Below are positions 27,430 through 42,400 of a DNA stretch of 64,000 bases, in pieces. How positions within the stretch are numbered: the stretch's first letter is position 1; the number at the start of each line of letters is the position of its first letter. The translations under genes were made by a program, and so were the position numbers. The DNA comes from an uncultured Odoribacter sp. (lineage in GTDB: Bacteria > Bacteroidota > Bacteroidia > Bacteroidales > Marinifilaceae), in NCBI GenBank assembly GCA_910578105.1, contig CAJTPD010000006.1, positions 62,001-126,000 of the forward strand, given 5' to 3'. Under the pieces are notes generated by a model. The model was not told where the DNA came from. It did not search any database and worked only from the letters and a program-made list of their open reading frames with translations.

Positions 27430-30400
27430 ATGTTGAAACGGTTTATTTTACTATTGCTGTTGGGCAGCCTGGCCCCGTTGACGGTGTGGGCGCAGGCAAA
27501 TGTCAATCCGACCAAGTACAAGACCGGTGCGGGGGATGGTTTTGACGCTTCGCGTTCCGAATCGTTTGTCTGGGAAATTTTCCAGCCGGAAGCGGTCTGT
27601 GTGGGAGAGGATGCCCTTTTCACGATGCAAGTCGAGGGGAGTTTGCTTTATAGTTACCGCTGGTACAAGGTGGGCGAGAAGACCAAGACCTTGTCCACGG
27701 AGAGTTACCTGCGGATACCGAATTGTCAGGTGAGCCAGAACGGTACGAAATACCTGTGCGAGGTGAAGGACCTGAATACGGGGGAGACATTTCTCCCCGA
27801 AGACACGTTCCGTTTGGTTGTGAAGACAAAACCGGTGGTGAGGTGGCTGAACACCCGCACTGACACAACCCTCTGTCTCGGGCAGCACCTGGAATTGCGG
27901 GTATTGCCTGTCGTGCCGGGAGAGTATGTCTACACTTGGTTCGGCGATGGGATTGTCGGCAATGCGGGCAGCGAGTCGGTGACAGTTTCTCCGGAGCAGG
28001 ATATGCGCTACCGGGTTTCTATCAGCAACGGCTATTGCGTTTCCGATACCATCGGCATGCGGGTGAAGGTGAGGCGTTCGGAGGTGAAATTACCGCAAGA
28101 CATTCAATATACCGTAGACGGTGAGGTGAATCTGAAACCGTCGGCCGGAGAGGGCGGTACGCTCACTTGGTATGCGGGAGGCAATAAATATACCAACCGG
28201 GAGGTGTTTAACTGGACTATGCCGGCGGACGTGGAGAGTACGACGGTGAAAGTGGTCCGTACGGTAAACGGCTGTGAGGCCGCAGACTCTATCACCATCC
28301 TGAACGAGACGGCGATGAAACGTTTCTTCGGTGGTGCCAATGACGGTTTTGTCGAGTCGCAGCAAAAGATTTCCGTATCGGGCATAACGCCGGTGCTGAG
28401 CGAGGTGTGTTTCGGTGATCCGGCTTATTTTACCTGTAACGTGGGTACCATCGGTACCTATACTTATCAGTGGTACAAGGTGGGACCTAACGGCAAGGAT
28501 GAGGAATTGATGGGGTGTACGTCCAACCTGTTGACGTTGTCCGAAACGGACGACATGGCGACCGCCGGCAAGTATTACTGCGTGGTGTATGACCTGGATA
28601 CGAAACAGAGTATTACGACAGACCCGGCCACCTTGGTCATTCTCGACCGGCCTGAAATCAATATTCCGATGTACGACACGGCTATCTGTTTGGGTGAACA
28701 GGTGGTGCTGAAAGCGAGCCGGGAGGCGGAGGAAGGGGAGATTTTCCGCTGGAACGGTGTGAATATCCTGAGTAACCCGAGTGACCAGCAGATTACTGTT
28801 TCTCCGACCGAAAAGTCGGTTTACCAGTTGGTCGTGATGAGGGGAACTTGTATGGCCTCGGCAGAGATTACCGTGGATGTGCGTACGGTACAGCTGCATA
28901 CGCGGAAAGTGGCGGATGTGCTTTTGGGCGACACGTTGAGACTATCCCTGCCAACGGAAACGGGAGTGCGTTACCTTTGGACCTACGAGGGTAAAAATAC
29001 AACAGGTACCAGCTTGACCATCAAACCAACGGAAAATACGGTGGTACATGTGGAGAAACGGCTTGGCAGTTGTAAGGCGGCAGATTCTACTCTTGTCTAT
29101 GTAAAAGAGTACGGCATTGCAACAGGACAGGATAAGACCTCCCCCGAGGACGGTTACGCGGAGTCGGTGCTACCGTTCCGTATTTTGTCGTTAGATTGCC
29201 CGAAACAGGTGTGCGTGGGCGATGAGGCGGTGATGAACGTGGAAATCGTGGGCTATGACGTCTATCAATATACTTGGAAAAAACGGTTGCCGGACGGCTC
29301 GGAGATAACGGTCGATACGGTGAGACAGCATACCATCGCCAAGGCGAAAAAAAGTGATGCCGGTATTTATTTCTGTGAGGTGAAGGATGTACGTTCAGGC
29401 GATGTGTTGGTATCCGATGAATTGACGTTGGAGGTGTTGCCGGTGCCAATGTCCATTATTTCGTTCGTACAGCCGGATTTGGGCGAGAAGGAGTCCATCT
29501 GGGTTTGTGCGGGAACCTCTTTGGTGATGAAGGCGGACCAGCAGAACGGATGTACCTATCTGTGGGAAGGTGTCGGCCTCCTCGGCGAGACCGACAAGCC
29601 GACGGTGAACGCCTTGCCGGAAAGTACCGCCACCTATTCGTTGGTGGTGAGCAACGGAATCTGTAGCGATATATCATTGGTACAGGTAAATGTATGGGAC
29701 ATATCGGTGGATATTCCGGAAGTGAAGATTGTGAACGAGGGCGAGGCTTTTGTGGTGGAACCGCTGACGGAAATACCGGCGGGCGGCAAGCTGACCTGGT
29801 CGTTTAATCGGGGTACGGAGCGGGAAGACTCCCGCTTTGTGAGCAACGGCATATCGCAGTCCGGCTACTTGCGGGTGACCCTGAAGATGCAGGAGTGTTC
29901 GGTGGAGGATTCCATGCGGATTTACGTGCGTGGGTTCAATACGTTCCGGGGTGGCGATGAAGATGGTTATGTCGAGTCGAACAGCAGTTTTATGATACAG
30001 GAGCTGCATTATCCGCAGATGGTTTGCGAGCATAGTGATGCGGATTTCTCTATTCGCGTGAAGGGTAGCGGAATCTATTCCTATAACTGGAAACAGGTGG
30101 GACTGATGGATCCGATCTCAACTGAGGCACTTTGCTCATTGACCGATTGCTCGATGGCCATGTCCGGGCAACAATATTATTGTCAGGTGACCGACTTGAT
30201 GTTGGGCAAGACCCTGACGAGCGACACGATTACCCTTCAGGTGAGGAAAGGACCGAAAGCGGTGATCAATTATCCGGATCGGGGCAAGTCTTATTGCATT
30301 GGCTCCAAAATCCGCCTGGACGCGCGGAAGAGCGAAGAGTCGAAAGAATCGCCGGATATCGAATATGTCTATTCCTGGGAAGGCGAGCGGATAACGGCAA

Positions 30401-33400
30401 CGGAGTCTCCTTATGCCGTAGAGGTGCAGCCGTCCAAGAGCCAGGTGTATACGCTGAAAGTGTCGTCCGACATCTGTTCGGATTACGATACCATCCTGAT
30501 TAAGGTGATAGACCCGAGAGTGTCAATACCTTCTGTAATTTATGCGGAGGAAGGTAAACCGCTTCCTATCCGGGCGGATGTGTGGAACGCTTCGGTGAAC
30601 GCGACGGTCAACTGGTGGCACAACGCCCTGTTTACCCCGAACCAGAATCCTTTTGTCATTAAGGATATTAAGGAGAGTGCAACGGTGGTGGCCGAAGTGG
30701 TGGATCAAGGTTGTAAGTTCTCGGACACAGCTCGGGTGTATGTACGTACCAACCGCTATTTTGCCGGTGGTGACGATGACGGTTTTATGGAGTCGTGCAA
30801 CATTCCGGAAATCAATCCGGACATAACGACCGTACTGGGTTGCGGTGGTGTGGATAGTGTGGAGATGGTGGTGCTTTATACTGGTGATCCGAGAACTTTT
30901 GTCTGGCAGAAGTATGACAAGACAGCAGGTCGTTTTGTAGATGTAGCCGAGACGCCCGGATTGTCGGGATTAGGTACTCCCAGCTTGAAAATAAAACCGT
31001 TGGTTCCTGATTTCTTCGGTGAATACCGTTGTGTGCTGACCAACGACTGCGGAAGTACTTATTCGCTGACCTATAAGGTGTCTAACGGTAATCCTCCGCA
31101 GGTCGCAGTCCATAACGATACTATTTCCCTATGCGAGGGGTTGAAGGACCAGGATTTGCAGATGATATTGGCGGAGGATGACATTACCCAGGAGGTGAAA
31201 TACCGCTGGTACAAGAAGAATCCACTGACTGGTGTGACGGAACAATTTACACCGGAGGCCTCTTTTAATAAGAAGATACTTCGTATACCGGAGGTAACTC
31301 CTTCCTATGATGCTCTGTATCTGATGGAGGCAGAAGGAATCTGCGGAGTGGCGAAGGATTCTGTGCGGCTGATTGTGAGTCGAAAGGTTGCTTTCCGGGT
31401 TCAGCCCGAGGATACGCTAGTCTGCTATAATACGAATGTGTTGTTGCATGCTCATACGCAGGAGGGGAAACATTGTAAATTTATATTGAAGAAAGTGGTA
31501 CCGGACAACAGCTATTTTGAGGGTTTCCGGGTGGAAAAGGCATATCCGGCGAGCACGGTGAACCGGTATGAATTCAAGCCGGCGTTGATGGAGGATAACG
31601 GCTGGTATGTCTGGACGGTGAAGTCCTCTTGCGGTGATTCCATTACTTCCCGGATGTTCCGGATGACAGTGGAGAAACCGTTGCAATTCCTGGCGCAGAC
31701 AGCGGATACGACCGTCTGCTTGGGTACTCAATTGACCTTGGAGGCGATGGCGGAATCACCGGATTGTCCGGATTCCAAGATTACATACGAGTGGAGCAAA
31801 TTGAGCGAAGGGGTGTTGAATTACCGGACTTCTTCTTTCTCGATGACGGTGACGTCCGCGACGGAAGGTGCCTATCTTTGTGCGGCCACCAATGTCTGCG
31901 GAAGGGTGGAAATGGACCGTCCGATTGAGGTGGATGTTCATCCAGAACTGGTGATTACACACCATCCGGAATGGAATCAGGCCGGCATTTGCGAAGATGG
32001 TATGTTGGAATTGAAGTTTATGGTAAACTTGACTAGTATTGTGGACAGTGTTCGTTGGTATAGGGATTCGGGTGGCAGTAGTTTCCGGATAGAGGACGAA
32101 GGTGACCGGATTGTCGGTGCAGATGACTATGTGCTTCATATCGATTCTATTCGTCCGGCTGAAGCAGGTCTCTATTATGCCCGGGTATATAATGTATGCG
32201 GGGGATACAAGACCATAAACGTGGACATCAAGGTGGATGAAAAGGCTAGGATTGTCAAGCCGATAGAGGACTTTTTCAATAAGGAGATTGTTTGCTATGA
32301 CGAAGAAGCGGAATTGCAGGTGACGGCGACTGGCAAGACGGTATTGCTTTATACTTGGTTCAAAGGGGAAGAGTTGATAGGGAAGGAGGGGAATACCCAG
32401 AAAGTGGTTTTCGATCAAGATGCCGTGTATCGTTGCAGTGTGCATAACCATTGCGGGGATGCCTCTTCAACGTGGAGCGTGCATGTGGTGACTTTGGATA
32501 CATTCCGTCTGCACTCTACAACCGACACCCACTATTGTGAGGGTGATGATGGAGTGCGCTTGGTGCTGGTCGGTTCAGATAAACAGTGTGTTTACCGACT
32601 TTTCTACAAGGATAGTGAACAGTCTACACCGATAATGGTACAGGAATTGGGCGGTGGAGATGCGCCTTTCGAAGGTGGAAGTCTGGATTTCGGTATCCAG
32701 CCCGCAGGATTGTATTATGTGATGGCTTACGACTCGATTCAGGGATGCGAGGGACGGATGCCTGGTGATGTGACGGTGATTATGGATAGTCTGCCCAAAG
32801 TGTTCAATGTGGAGATAGGATATCCGATTTGCGAAGGGTCGCTGGTAGGTAAGGTGCTGTTGAACGGTAGCCAAAAGGCGATGAATAATCGCTATCAGTA
32901 TACATTGGAAAGTAAGGGTAGTACCGAGTGGACGCCTTATAGTGCTGTGGTTACCGGAACTGGTGACACATTGGTATGGAACGGGGTGGTTACCGGTCTT
33001 TACCGGGTGAAAGCAGTGGATCGCCAGACCGGCTGTTCGACAGTGATGAACGGCGAGGCGGACTTGAGTGTGCATCCGAATCCGGTGGCGTGTGAGTTGC
33101 TGCAGACCCAGGGGGATACGATGTATTGCGAGGACCGGGCGATAGATGTGGTGCTGAAAATGGAACAGGATTGCTTTACGTCGGGCTATACCTATACGTT
33201 GATGAAAGACAACAGGCTGACTACGGATGTGCGGACGGACAACAGCGGTTGGGCAGTAACAGAGGAGGGAATTTATGCCGTGATGGTGCGTAACGAATGG
33301 GGCTGTGAAGATACGACCGGGACTGTCCGGGTACACCAGTATCCGTTACCGGACCGGAAGACGGTCGATAAGAACCGTTTCTATTGCGATGGTGAAGAAT

Positions 33401-36400
33401 CGGAAGGGTCGACCGCTCTGATTACGCTTAATTTGCCGGATGAGGCGATTCGGTATACCTTTTTCCGAAAAGGGGAAAAGGACGCGTTGGAAGAGAAATA
33501 CAAACAACCGGCATCCGATGCTCTGATGATAGAGGTGCCACTTGTGGATGCCGATTATTATGTCATCGCCACCGATACGGCTACCGGCTGTACGGTATCG
33601 ATGACGGATACGGTAAGTATCCGGGGCAGTCGGATGGAACTGAGTCATACTCCGGTTACAATGAAACGGTCGGAGACAGCGGTACGGCTGGAAGTGTCCG
33701 TGAAGAACGCCCAGGGGACCTTGAAAGTGGAATGGGAACCGGAGGATCAGGTGATGGACCTCAGCGACCCGTTGCGTCCCTGGATGAACATGGAGGATCT
33801 TACTAAGAAAACCTTTACGGTGACAGTCAGCGATACGGTCTGCACTAAGCAGGAGACCATCATGGTTTCCTTGGAGGGACAGGCGTTAACAGCCACCATC
33901 ATCGATCCGAAAACCGGCGCGGTGGTGCCGAATGACACCTTGTGGGTGTGCGAGGGCGCAACCTATTCTTTGGATGCTGTCGTGCTGGGCGGAGGCAATT
34001 CGTTTGCCTATGAATGGTTACTGGACGGTACTTCTATCGGCAGTAAGAAAAAATTGACAGGTGCGGTGGCAGCGAAGGCCGGAGAACTGGTGTTCCTGGT
34101 GAATAGTAATGGCCGTGTGGCAAGAGATACTATCCGCATAGAGCTATATCCGGCTCCGGGCAAAGATTTGGCGATAGCGGCATCGGATTTGTGTCTGGTA
34201 CCGGGCGACACGCTGAAGATGAACCTTTCCGAAACTGAATCGAGTGTGACCTATACCTTGGAATATGGTACGAATAAAGAGGTGTTCAAGTCTACAGGCG
34301 TGACAGCAGCCGGCACTTCCAGCGGACTCCTGACACTGATGCGTACCTTTACGGAAGAGCGGTCCGGCTATTACCGGGTAAAGACAGAAAAAGCCTATGG
34401 CGGAACGACTTGTTCCTCCGTGACGGATCCGGTGCAGGTTGGTGTAGGTGTACCCAATGCCGGTTTCTTCGGTGGCGGTGAATATTGTTTCCACACCGGA
34501 GCGGATTCCATTGTATTGGATTCTACTGTGATGGGGGCTACCTATTGGTTGCTGTACAAGTCTGCCGATGATGCGCCTTGGTTGAAATATGACTTGGCGG
34601 GTGAGGTGGCCGGAAACAACGATTCGTTGTTCTTCATCGGCGATTGGCCGACCGGAAGCTATCGGATTGCCTCACACTGGAAATCCTCTTCTTGTGTGGA
34701 TACCCTGGCAGGTGAGGTGAAGATCAGACATTTGAACCGGCCGAAGCCGGGAACCATGATTTCCGATGAGATGGAGTATTGCTATGACCCGGACCAAGAG
34801 TTGGCGGTGTCCATTTCGCTGAACGGAGTGGAGGCCGGAGTGAAATATACTCTATATCGGCAAAACGGTTCCAATGTGGAGGTGGAGAGTACGATAACCG
34901 CCCTGCATGACGGTGATTTGGAGTTCGGTGATTCGTTCGACCAACTGGGACGTTATTTCTCCGTGGCGGACAACGGCAAGTGCCGGGATACGGTGGGGGC
35001 TGTTCTGATAGGACAGATTCCTGAATTGAAAGTGACTTTGGTGAAGGCGGATACCGGTTATTGCGTTGGCAGTATGACGGATGATGTCCATTTGGTTGTT
35101 TATCCGGCCAATACGGACGCACACTATTATATTTATCCGACAGGGGCTTGGTCTCATGCGGCCGAGTTCAAACATCTGGCGGATGATACCCTTTATTTCA
35201 AGGGCAAATTGGATCAGGGCGATTATATCGTGAAAGCGAAAGTGGCTTCCTGTGAGAAGGATGTGGCCTCTTTCCGGATTACCGAGTATGAGTTGCCGAA
35301 GATGGTGAATTTGTTAGAGCCGGACAACGGATGTGAGGGCTCTCTGCTGAGCATGGGAGTGAAGGATTCGGAAAAGGGTGTCCTGTATGAACTTTCCTGC
35401 GGAGTGGACAACGATCACCTGAAAGTACAGGCAAGCAAACCTGGAGACGGCAAGGATCTGGTGATTGCTACTGCTGATACGGCTGGTACTTATTATCTAC
35501 AGGCTCGGAACACACAGACAGGATGTCTCCAGGAGTTGAACAGCTATTCCATTCTGAAGCGGCCCAAGAATTTTGACTTGGTGGCTACCGATACGGTATA
35601 TTGTGCTTTCGATGAATCGAGTGGCACCCAATTCGCTCTGAGCGGTACGGAAGCCGGTATCGTATATATGTTGCAGCAGTATGATACGCTGACTAAGCAA
35701 TATGTGGATATACAGCCGGAAGTGGCACTGTATGGCTTGGGCGTGAATACACCGACCTATTTCAACGGTATCTTCGGAGTCGGGAAGTACCGGGTGAGAA
35801 CAACCACTTGTGAGGGTTCGCTTATCGGAAACGAACTGGAAATCCGAAAGATAGAATTGCCGATAGATACCTTGCCCGTGGATGTCGTGGGGAGTGGTTG
35901 TGAGGACAGTACAATGCTTGTCCGGATCCAGCGTTCCGAAACCGGTGTAAAATATACCTTGTGGAAAGACAATCAGCTCTTCTCCGCCGCTAACGAACAG
36001 ACGGGGAACGGCAGTGACCTGACCTGGAAAATAGATAAGGCGGCACAGGGCGTGTATGAAATCCGGGCTGACCGGAAAGGGGCTACCCGGGACGAGTGTG
36101 CCAGTATTCTGGACCGGACCATCCGGGTAGAGGAGATTCCGTTGCTTCGGCCGTTGGTCGGCGACTCGCCCATTTGCGGTTATACGACCACCACTCTGGA
36201 AATTCCGGTGAGCGATCCGGAAGTGATCTATACGCTTCACCGCAAGGTGGACAGCGTCCAAGTGATGGAAGGTATTGCAGGACGCATCAAGGTGCTGTTT
36301 GAGGAGACTGCTCCGGGCAGTTATTTTGCGAAAGCCAGTCGCGGGGATTGCCGGATTACCACTCCGGTGTTCGTATTGGATTCGCTCGCTGTGCCGGATA

Positions 36401-39400
36401 TCGATGCCGTACAGGTGGACAACTCCGACTGCATTGTGGAGGGTACGGGATGGATTACCATTAAAGGTATGACGGATACGCTGAAGTATCATCTGGAATG
36501 TCCGGACGGCACAGTGGAGAAATTCAGTAAGGTAGCGAATGAGAAAGAATTTACCAAGTTAGGAGTAGGCGATTATATCCTGAAGGTGCAGGATATGAAA
36601 AACGAATGCTTTAGCCTGTCCCGGACCATCTCGCTGAATCAGCAGGTTCCGGCGGGCGATACGCTGATCGGACCGTTCGGCTATTGTGAGTCGAAGAAGA
36701 GCGGTGTACAGTTGAAGTTGAACCATACGACGATGAATGTCCTCTATATGATCAAGAGTGTCGAGGGCGATACCATCGAGTCGTTCTTTGGCGGAGGAGG
36801 CCGGAAGGCGTTCTCGAAATATTACAAGGCGCAGGATGACGGCAGCAGGAAGGAGTATGTTTTTGTAGCTGAGAATCACGGTAGTTATGCCGGTTGTAGT
36901 GTAGAAAAACATTTCTGGATTGAGCAGTATCCTTCTCCGGACCTTTCCGAAAAACTCGCGCTGCAAGAGACCGGTGCGCTTTGCGCAGGCAACGAGTACC
37001 ATATCTCTGTGGAGGATGTACAGGAGAACATGTGGTATGTGCTGTACCACGGCAAGGTGCCGGTGGATACGGTGTCCTACGAGGATCCGAATTTCAGGGC
37101 AGTAAACGAGGCCGGGGATTATACGGTGGTACCGATGTTCGGTGGTGTTTGCGGAACGAAGCCGTTGGATACCCTGTTCCATCTCAATACCCTGCCGTCG
37201 GAAATCTTCGTGGAACAGCCGGCAAATTATTGTCATCCGGCGGACGCCACGGAAGAGGGTGGTATATCGCTGAAGATTTATAACACCGAGAGCAAGGTGC
37301 GCTACGTATTGAACAACGGTACGGCGGATGTAGATACCCTGTACGGCAACCTTCAGTTGTCTTATCAGGAGTTTGAGCCGCAACCGGCCGGCAATTATAC
37401 GGTTACGGCAACGGATACCCTGACGGGCTGTTCGGCAGTGGTCGGAACCGGAGTCATCGAGAAATTCATTGAACCGAAACGTTTTGTCTGCGGTGAGGAC
37501 GGCAAGCGGTGCACTGAAGGAACGGCACCGGTGGGAATTACCGACAGCGAGGCAGATGTGGACTATTACCTTTATCGGGATGGCAAACGGATGGCGGGAC
37601 CGACAACCGGTGGTGCCGGTTTGGCGGTATCTTTCGGTGACCAGACGGAGTCGGGTATCTATCAGATTCTGGCACGGAGCAAGCAAGGATGTTCCGTATA
37701 CATGAAAGACAGCGTGCTGGTTTATCCGACGCTGACGCAGGATACGCTGGTTGTGAAAGGCTCTTATTGCGAGGAGCAGAATTCCGATATCAGTTTCAGA
37801 TTGCGGAGACATTCCTATATGTGGAGTTATTTCATTGAGCGGGCAGAGGACAAGGCTACTTCCGACACGTTGGCCGGTGGGGAGGATGCTATCCTACAGT
37901 GGGTGGAAGTTGGCGGAAAGGATATCCGGAGCGGTAAGTACCGCTTGTTGGCAATGAACCCGTGCGGTGATGTGCGGCAGTTGGATTCCGTGAAGGTGGA
38001 TACCAACTTCCTGCCGAGGGAATGTGATATTGTGGGTGGCGACTTTACGGTATGTGCCGGAGACAGCGGTTCCATCGTATTGTCGGCTACCCAGGCAGAA
38101 ACGGAATATGACCTGATGTTCACTCCGGAATACGGCAATGGACGTTTTTTGCTTACCAAGACGGGTACGGGTTTCCCGATGGAATTGGCTAAGGTGGATC
38201 AGGCCGGTGTCTATACGGTGATCGGGCGGATGACGGCTACCGGATGTATGGATACCGTTGCCCAGGTGAAAGTATCTGTCATCGAGGGTATCGAGACGCC
38301 GAATGTCAGTGCGACGGATGTCTGTTTGACAGATATGCCCGATGGGCAGTTGGAGGTGTCTTTGGGCCGGAAACAGGATAATGTCAGCTATTATTTGCAG
38401 CGGATACACGGAACGGATACCGTGATGGTGGACTCTATCCGTTGGGGCGTAGGCGCGGATGTCAACAGACAGGAGTTCAATGCCCAACAGAAGCTGGGTG
38501 TCTATCGGGTAGTGGCTCAGGGACCGACCTGCCGGAAGACGTTTGATGCGGCGAGAATCGGTGAGGCGGCGAATAACCAGTTGCTGGATCCTGCCGGTCT
38601 GGCGTCAATCTGTGGCGGTAAGGCCAAGGAAATAGGATTGGAAGGTTCCGAGACCGGTGTGAAGTATGAGGTGTTCCGGAAGGAGAAAAAACCATATGAG
38701 GACAAAGCGACTTATATTTCGACAAACATTGTGGCGGAAGGGACCGGTGCGGCCCTGAAGTTAGGTTCGCTCCGCGATGCTGGTGTTTATGTGGTGGAAG
38801 CGAATAACGGTTGTCGTTCCTGGTTGCAGGATACCCTGAAATTGGAGGTCAACGAGTCCTATAAGATTCAGTTGCGGGAATACTATATTGTTTGTAGCGA
38901 GGGAGATTCGACGAAGATAGAGATTTTGGGACGGACCAATCCGAACCCCAATGCCAAATATATGATTTACGAACCGGGCAGTTCCACTTATTCGGAAACA
39001 GTCCTCTCCGGCAATCAGGAGGCGAGTGTTGAATCGTCTAAGTGGTACAGTAAACCAGGATTCTACCGGATTGTCGGTACAGATGGCAACAATTGTCCGG
39101 AAGTAGATTCCGTGGAGATCAAGGTACTGCCAATGCCGGATGTTTATCCGTTTGTCCTCCGGGGCAACAAATTCCTTTGCGATAACGCCACGAAGAAAGA
39201 ACTTGTCGTGGAGGGGGCGCAGAAAAATGTGGAGTATCATTTGTACCGGACATTAAACGGAGGATTACCTGAGGCAGTGACGATGAAAGTGGCGCAGTCG
39301 GGTGATATGGAGATCACCTTTGAGGCTTATCAGGAGGGGGGGTATTATGTAATGGCGCAATATAATAATAAGGAAAGCAACAAGGGATGTCCAGTGCGGA

Positions 39401-42400
39401 TGGATGGTGAGGTGGAACTCTCCCCGGCGATGATGCACCAGTATGCACTGGAGGCAGTCAAGGATGTATATTGCTATAATGCGAGCCAGCCACAGGGTGC
39501 GGTGCAACTCGTTAATTCAGATGTGAATGTATCCTATCAGCTTTACCGGAATGGTGAACCTTATGGCAGTCCGAAAAATACGGGAACGGCCGGCGTTGTG
39601 TTGAAGTGGGATAATTTGGACGGTGGTATTCCGAAGATGTCTGAGAACTCGGTGGCAACTCCGGTAACCTATACAGTAAGAGGTTCGGATTTGACCACCG
39701 GATGCGAGGTGGAGATGAATGGAGCGGTGGATATAATTGCCGACCGCACGATTATCTATAATACAGATCAGTTGAAGAAGGAGATTCCCACTTGTCTGGG
39801 CGGTAAACTGGACATGGTGGTATCAGCGTATGGCGGACAGAGAATCGATTACCAGTGGAAACGGGGAAGTGAAGAGTTGTCGGATGGGAATCATTATTAT
39901 TATACGATAGCCAAGGTAGAAGAGAAAGATATGGGACTCTATTATTGCGAGTTGACCAATACCTGTGGTACGGTGAAGACTGAGTCGGTGGAGGTAAAAC
40001 CTTCCCTGTTGATCGATCGGCCAGGGGTGGGTGTCGATTCGATGGTCATTTGTAACCTGGCGGTTGGTGAAACACGTTCGGTGGTACTCTCTTCCAGAGC
40101 GACCAATGCGGACAAGTGGACTTGGTACAAGAACGGCGATCTGCTGGAGGATGAGGTTTTCCAATCGATGGATGTGCCGATATCTCTCGCAGACGGAGCG
40201 GGTATCTATACCTGTCGTGCCTCCAATGAGTGTGGTTCTGTTTGGGATACCTGTGTTGTGATGGTGGATAGTACGCCACGAATCGAACTGTTGGCTCCGA
40301 TTCATCGGGATACGCTTTGTTTCGGAACCTCTTGGGAGTTGCAGGTGAAATCGGTTCACCCGATTGTCTGGATGCGGGGCAATGAAGTGTTGCCTTGTAC
40401 GGACGAGAGATTGGAAATCGCTTCTGTGGCTTTGGTCGACCGGGGTGTCTATTCCGTGGCGTCTCATAATCGGTGTGGTGATACAAAAGAAGAGGTGGCG
40501 ATGTTAGTGGTGGATTCCCTGATTGAGGTGATCAGCCAGCAAGACCGCTTCCATATCTGCCGGCAGAGCGGAGAATGGCCTCATCTATATATTCAAACCA
40601 CGCCGAAAGAACGGGTATATTATCGTTGGGAAGATCGGGAGGGTAATGTCCTCAGTACAACCAACGAGTTGAATAACATCGACCTAAATAAATACAGCCA
40701 TCTGGTGGATACGTTCCGGGTATATTATGGTAATCGCTGCGAGGATTCCTACAGAGACATTACTTTGGTAACCAGCGACTATATCCAGTTTAAACAGCCG
40801 GAGGAAGAGCTTGCTGCCTGTGTGATGGACGGACTGACGGATACGGTGTTACGGATAGAGGTGTTAAACGATCAGGAGGTGACTTATAAGTGGTTCCGGA
40901 GTAACCGGAGCGATGGTTTCGCATCCCGGGACAGTGTGGGAAATGCCGATACGCTGGTTATCCCGTTAAGTAGCACGCATTATGCAGGTTTCTATTACTG
41001 TTACATGGCTAACCACTGCGTGGATACTGTTACTCGCCTCTCCAATGTGCGAATTGACTCCATTCCGGAGGTATTCCAGCGGTTGGCGGAGTTCGATACT
41101 CTTTGCAGCGGATCGGAAATGAAGTTGCAAGTGAGTGCCAGTGCCAGTGCCGGAAGTGTGAAATACACCTGGTATGTCAAGAAGAAAGGAAAGTCGGCGA
41201 CAATGGTTTCCGAGTCGCAGTATTTCGGATTGTCGCAGAGTGAGTACAAGTGTTACGTGGATACGACTTATCACGATGCTTTGATATGGTGCGATGTGTC
41301 GACTTTCTGTCACACCTCCGAGACTGATACCCTACATTTGGCGGTATTGCCCGCACCGGTGGTAAGTATGGACGTGTTATCCGAATTGAATTGTGAGGGA
41401 GAGGAAAATGAGATTTATGTGAAATTGGATAATGGAAATTATCCGTGGAGGTATAAATATTCCGTAGACGGTGAAGAGCGGATTGCTATTCGAGAAGTAA
41501 AAGGCGATACGGATACACTGAAAGTGAAGGAAGCGGGTATTTACCGGGTTTATTGGATGGCGGATGCTAAATGTACGCTGACGGGTAAGGAGTTGGCCAT
41601 GACGGAATACAATGCGATGAAGCGGTCGAAGTATACCTTGGAAGCAGTGGATTACACTGATCCGGTTTGTCCGAACAGTGAAGTGACATTGAGGGTGAAG
41701 ATTAGCGGAGGATTATCGGGGCCATGGAATATCGGCATTTATCGAGCTTCGGACGGTGAATTGGCGAGTGAATTGGGCTTTGAGAAGGAGTATTATGTGA
41801 TGGACAGCATACAGACGTACCAATTCAAGATTCAGAAAGATGAGATCTATTTCGCTCAAGTGACGAATCTGTATGGTGCCGCGAAGTGTGAGGCGATACC
41901 TTTGGTGAAAGAGGTGGAACTGAAAGTGATAGCGAAACCGGAAATTTCCATGAATGAGCTGAAACCGGAAGACCGCGTCATCGGGGCATGCAAGAATCTT
42001 TCTCTGAGAGAGTTGTTTAATGTACAGCCTACGAAAGGTGGCTGGTATGTGGTGGATACGCTACAAGTGGCTGGTGACTGGCTGATGAAACCCCAAGAGA
42101 AGAAATATAAAATCGGTTACCGGATTTATCAGGATGGCTGCCAGTTTGACGGTTATAACTTAGGTGAAATCGAAGTCAAGGCGTTGCCGGAACTGGAGCC
42201 GGAACTATTGGACAACCATGTGCTTTGCAGTTCGATAGACCAGGCGCAGGCTACGTTCAAGGCCAAGGGTGCGGCTCCGATTAAGGTGACGTATCAGATT
42301 TTCGATATGCACAAGAACGGTCAGTTGTCGCTGACATCTACATCGGAGATACAGTTGGACAAGGATTATATGCCTAATTTCTATTATGATGAAGAGCTGG

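Noticed and set aside
35497..37812. Two long minus-strand frames (331 and 417 codons) inside the 5369-aa gene
   Set aside because: Low-complexity His/Arg/Ile composition, no start context, and complete overlap with an intact sense gene with clear domains.
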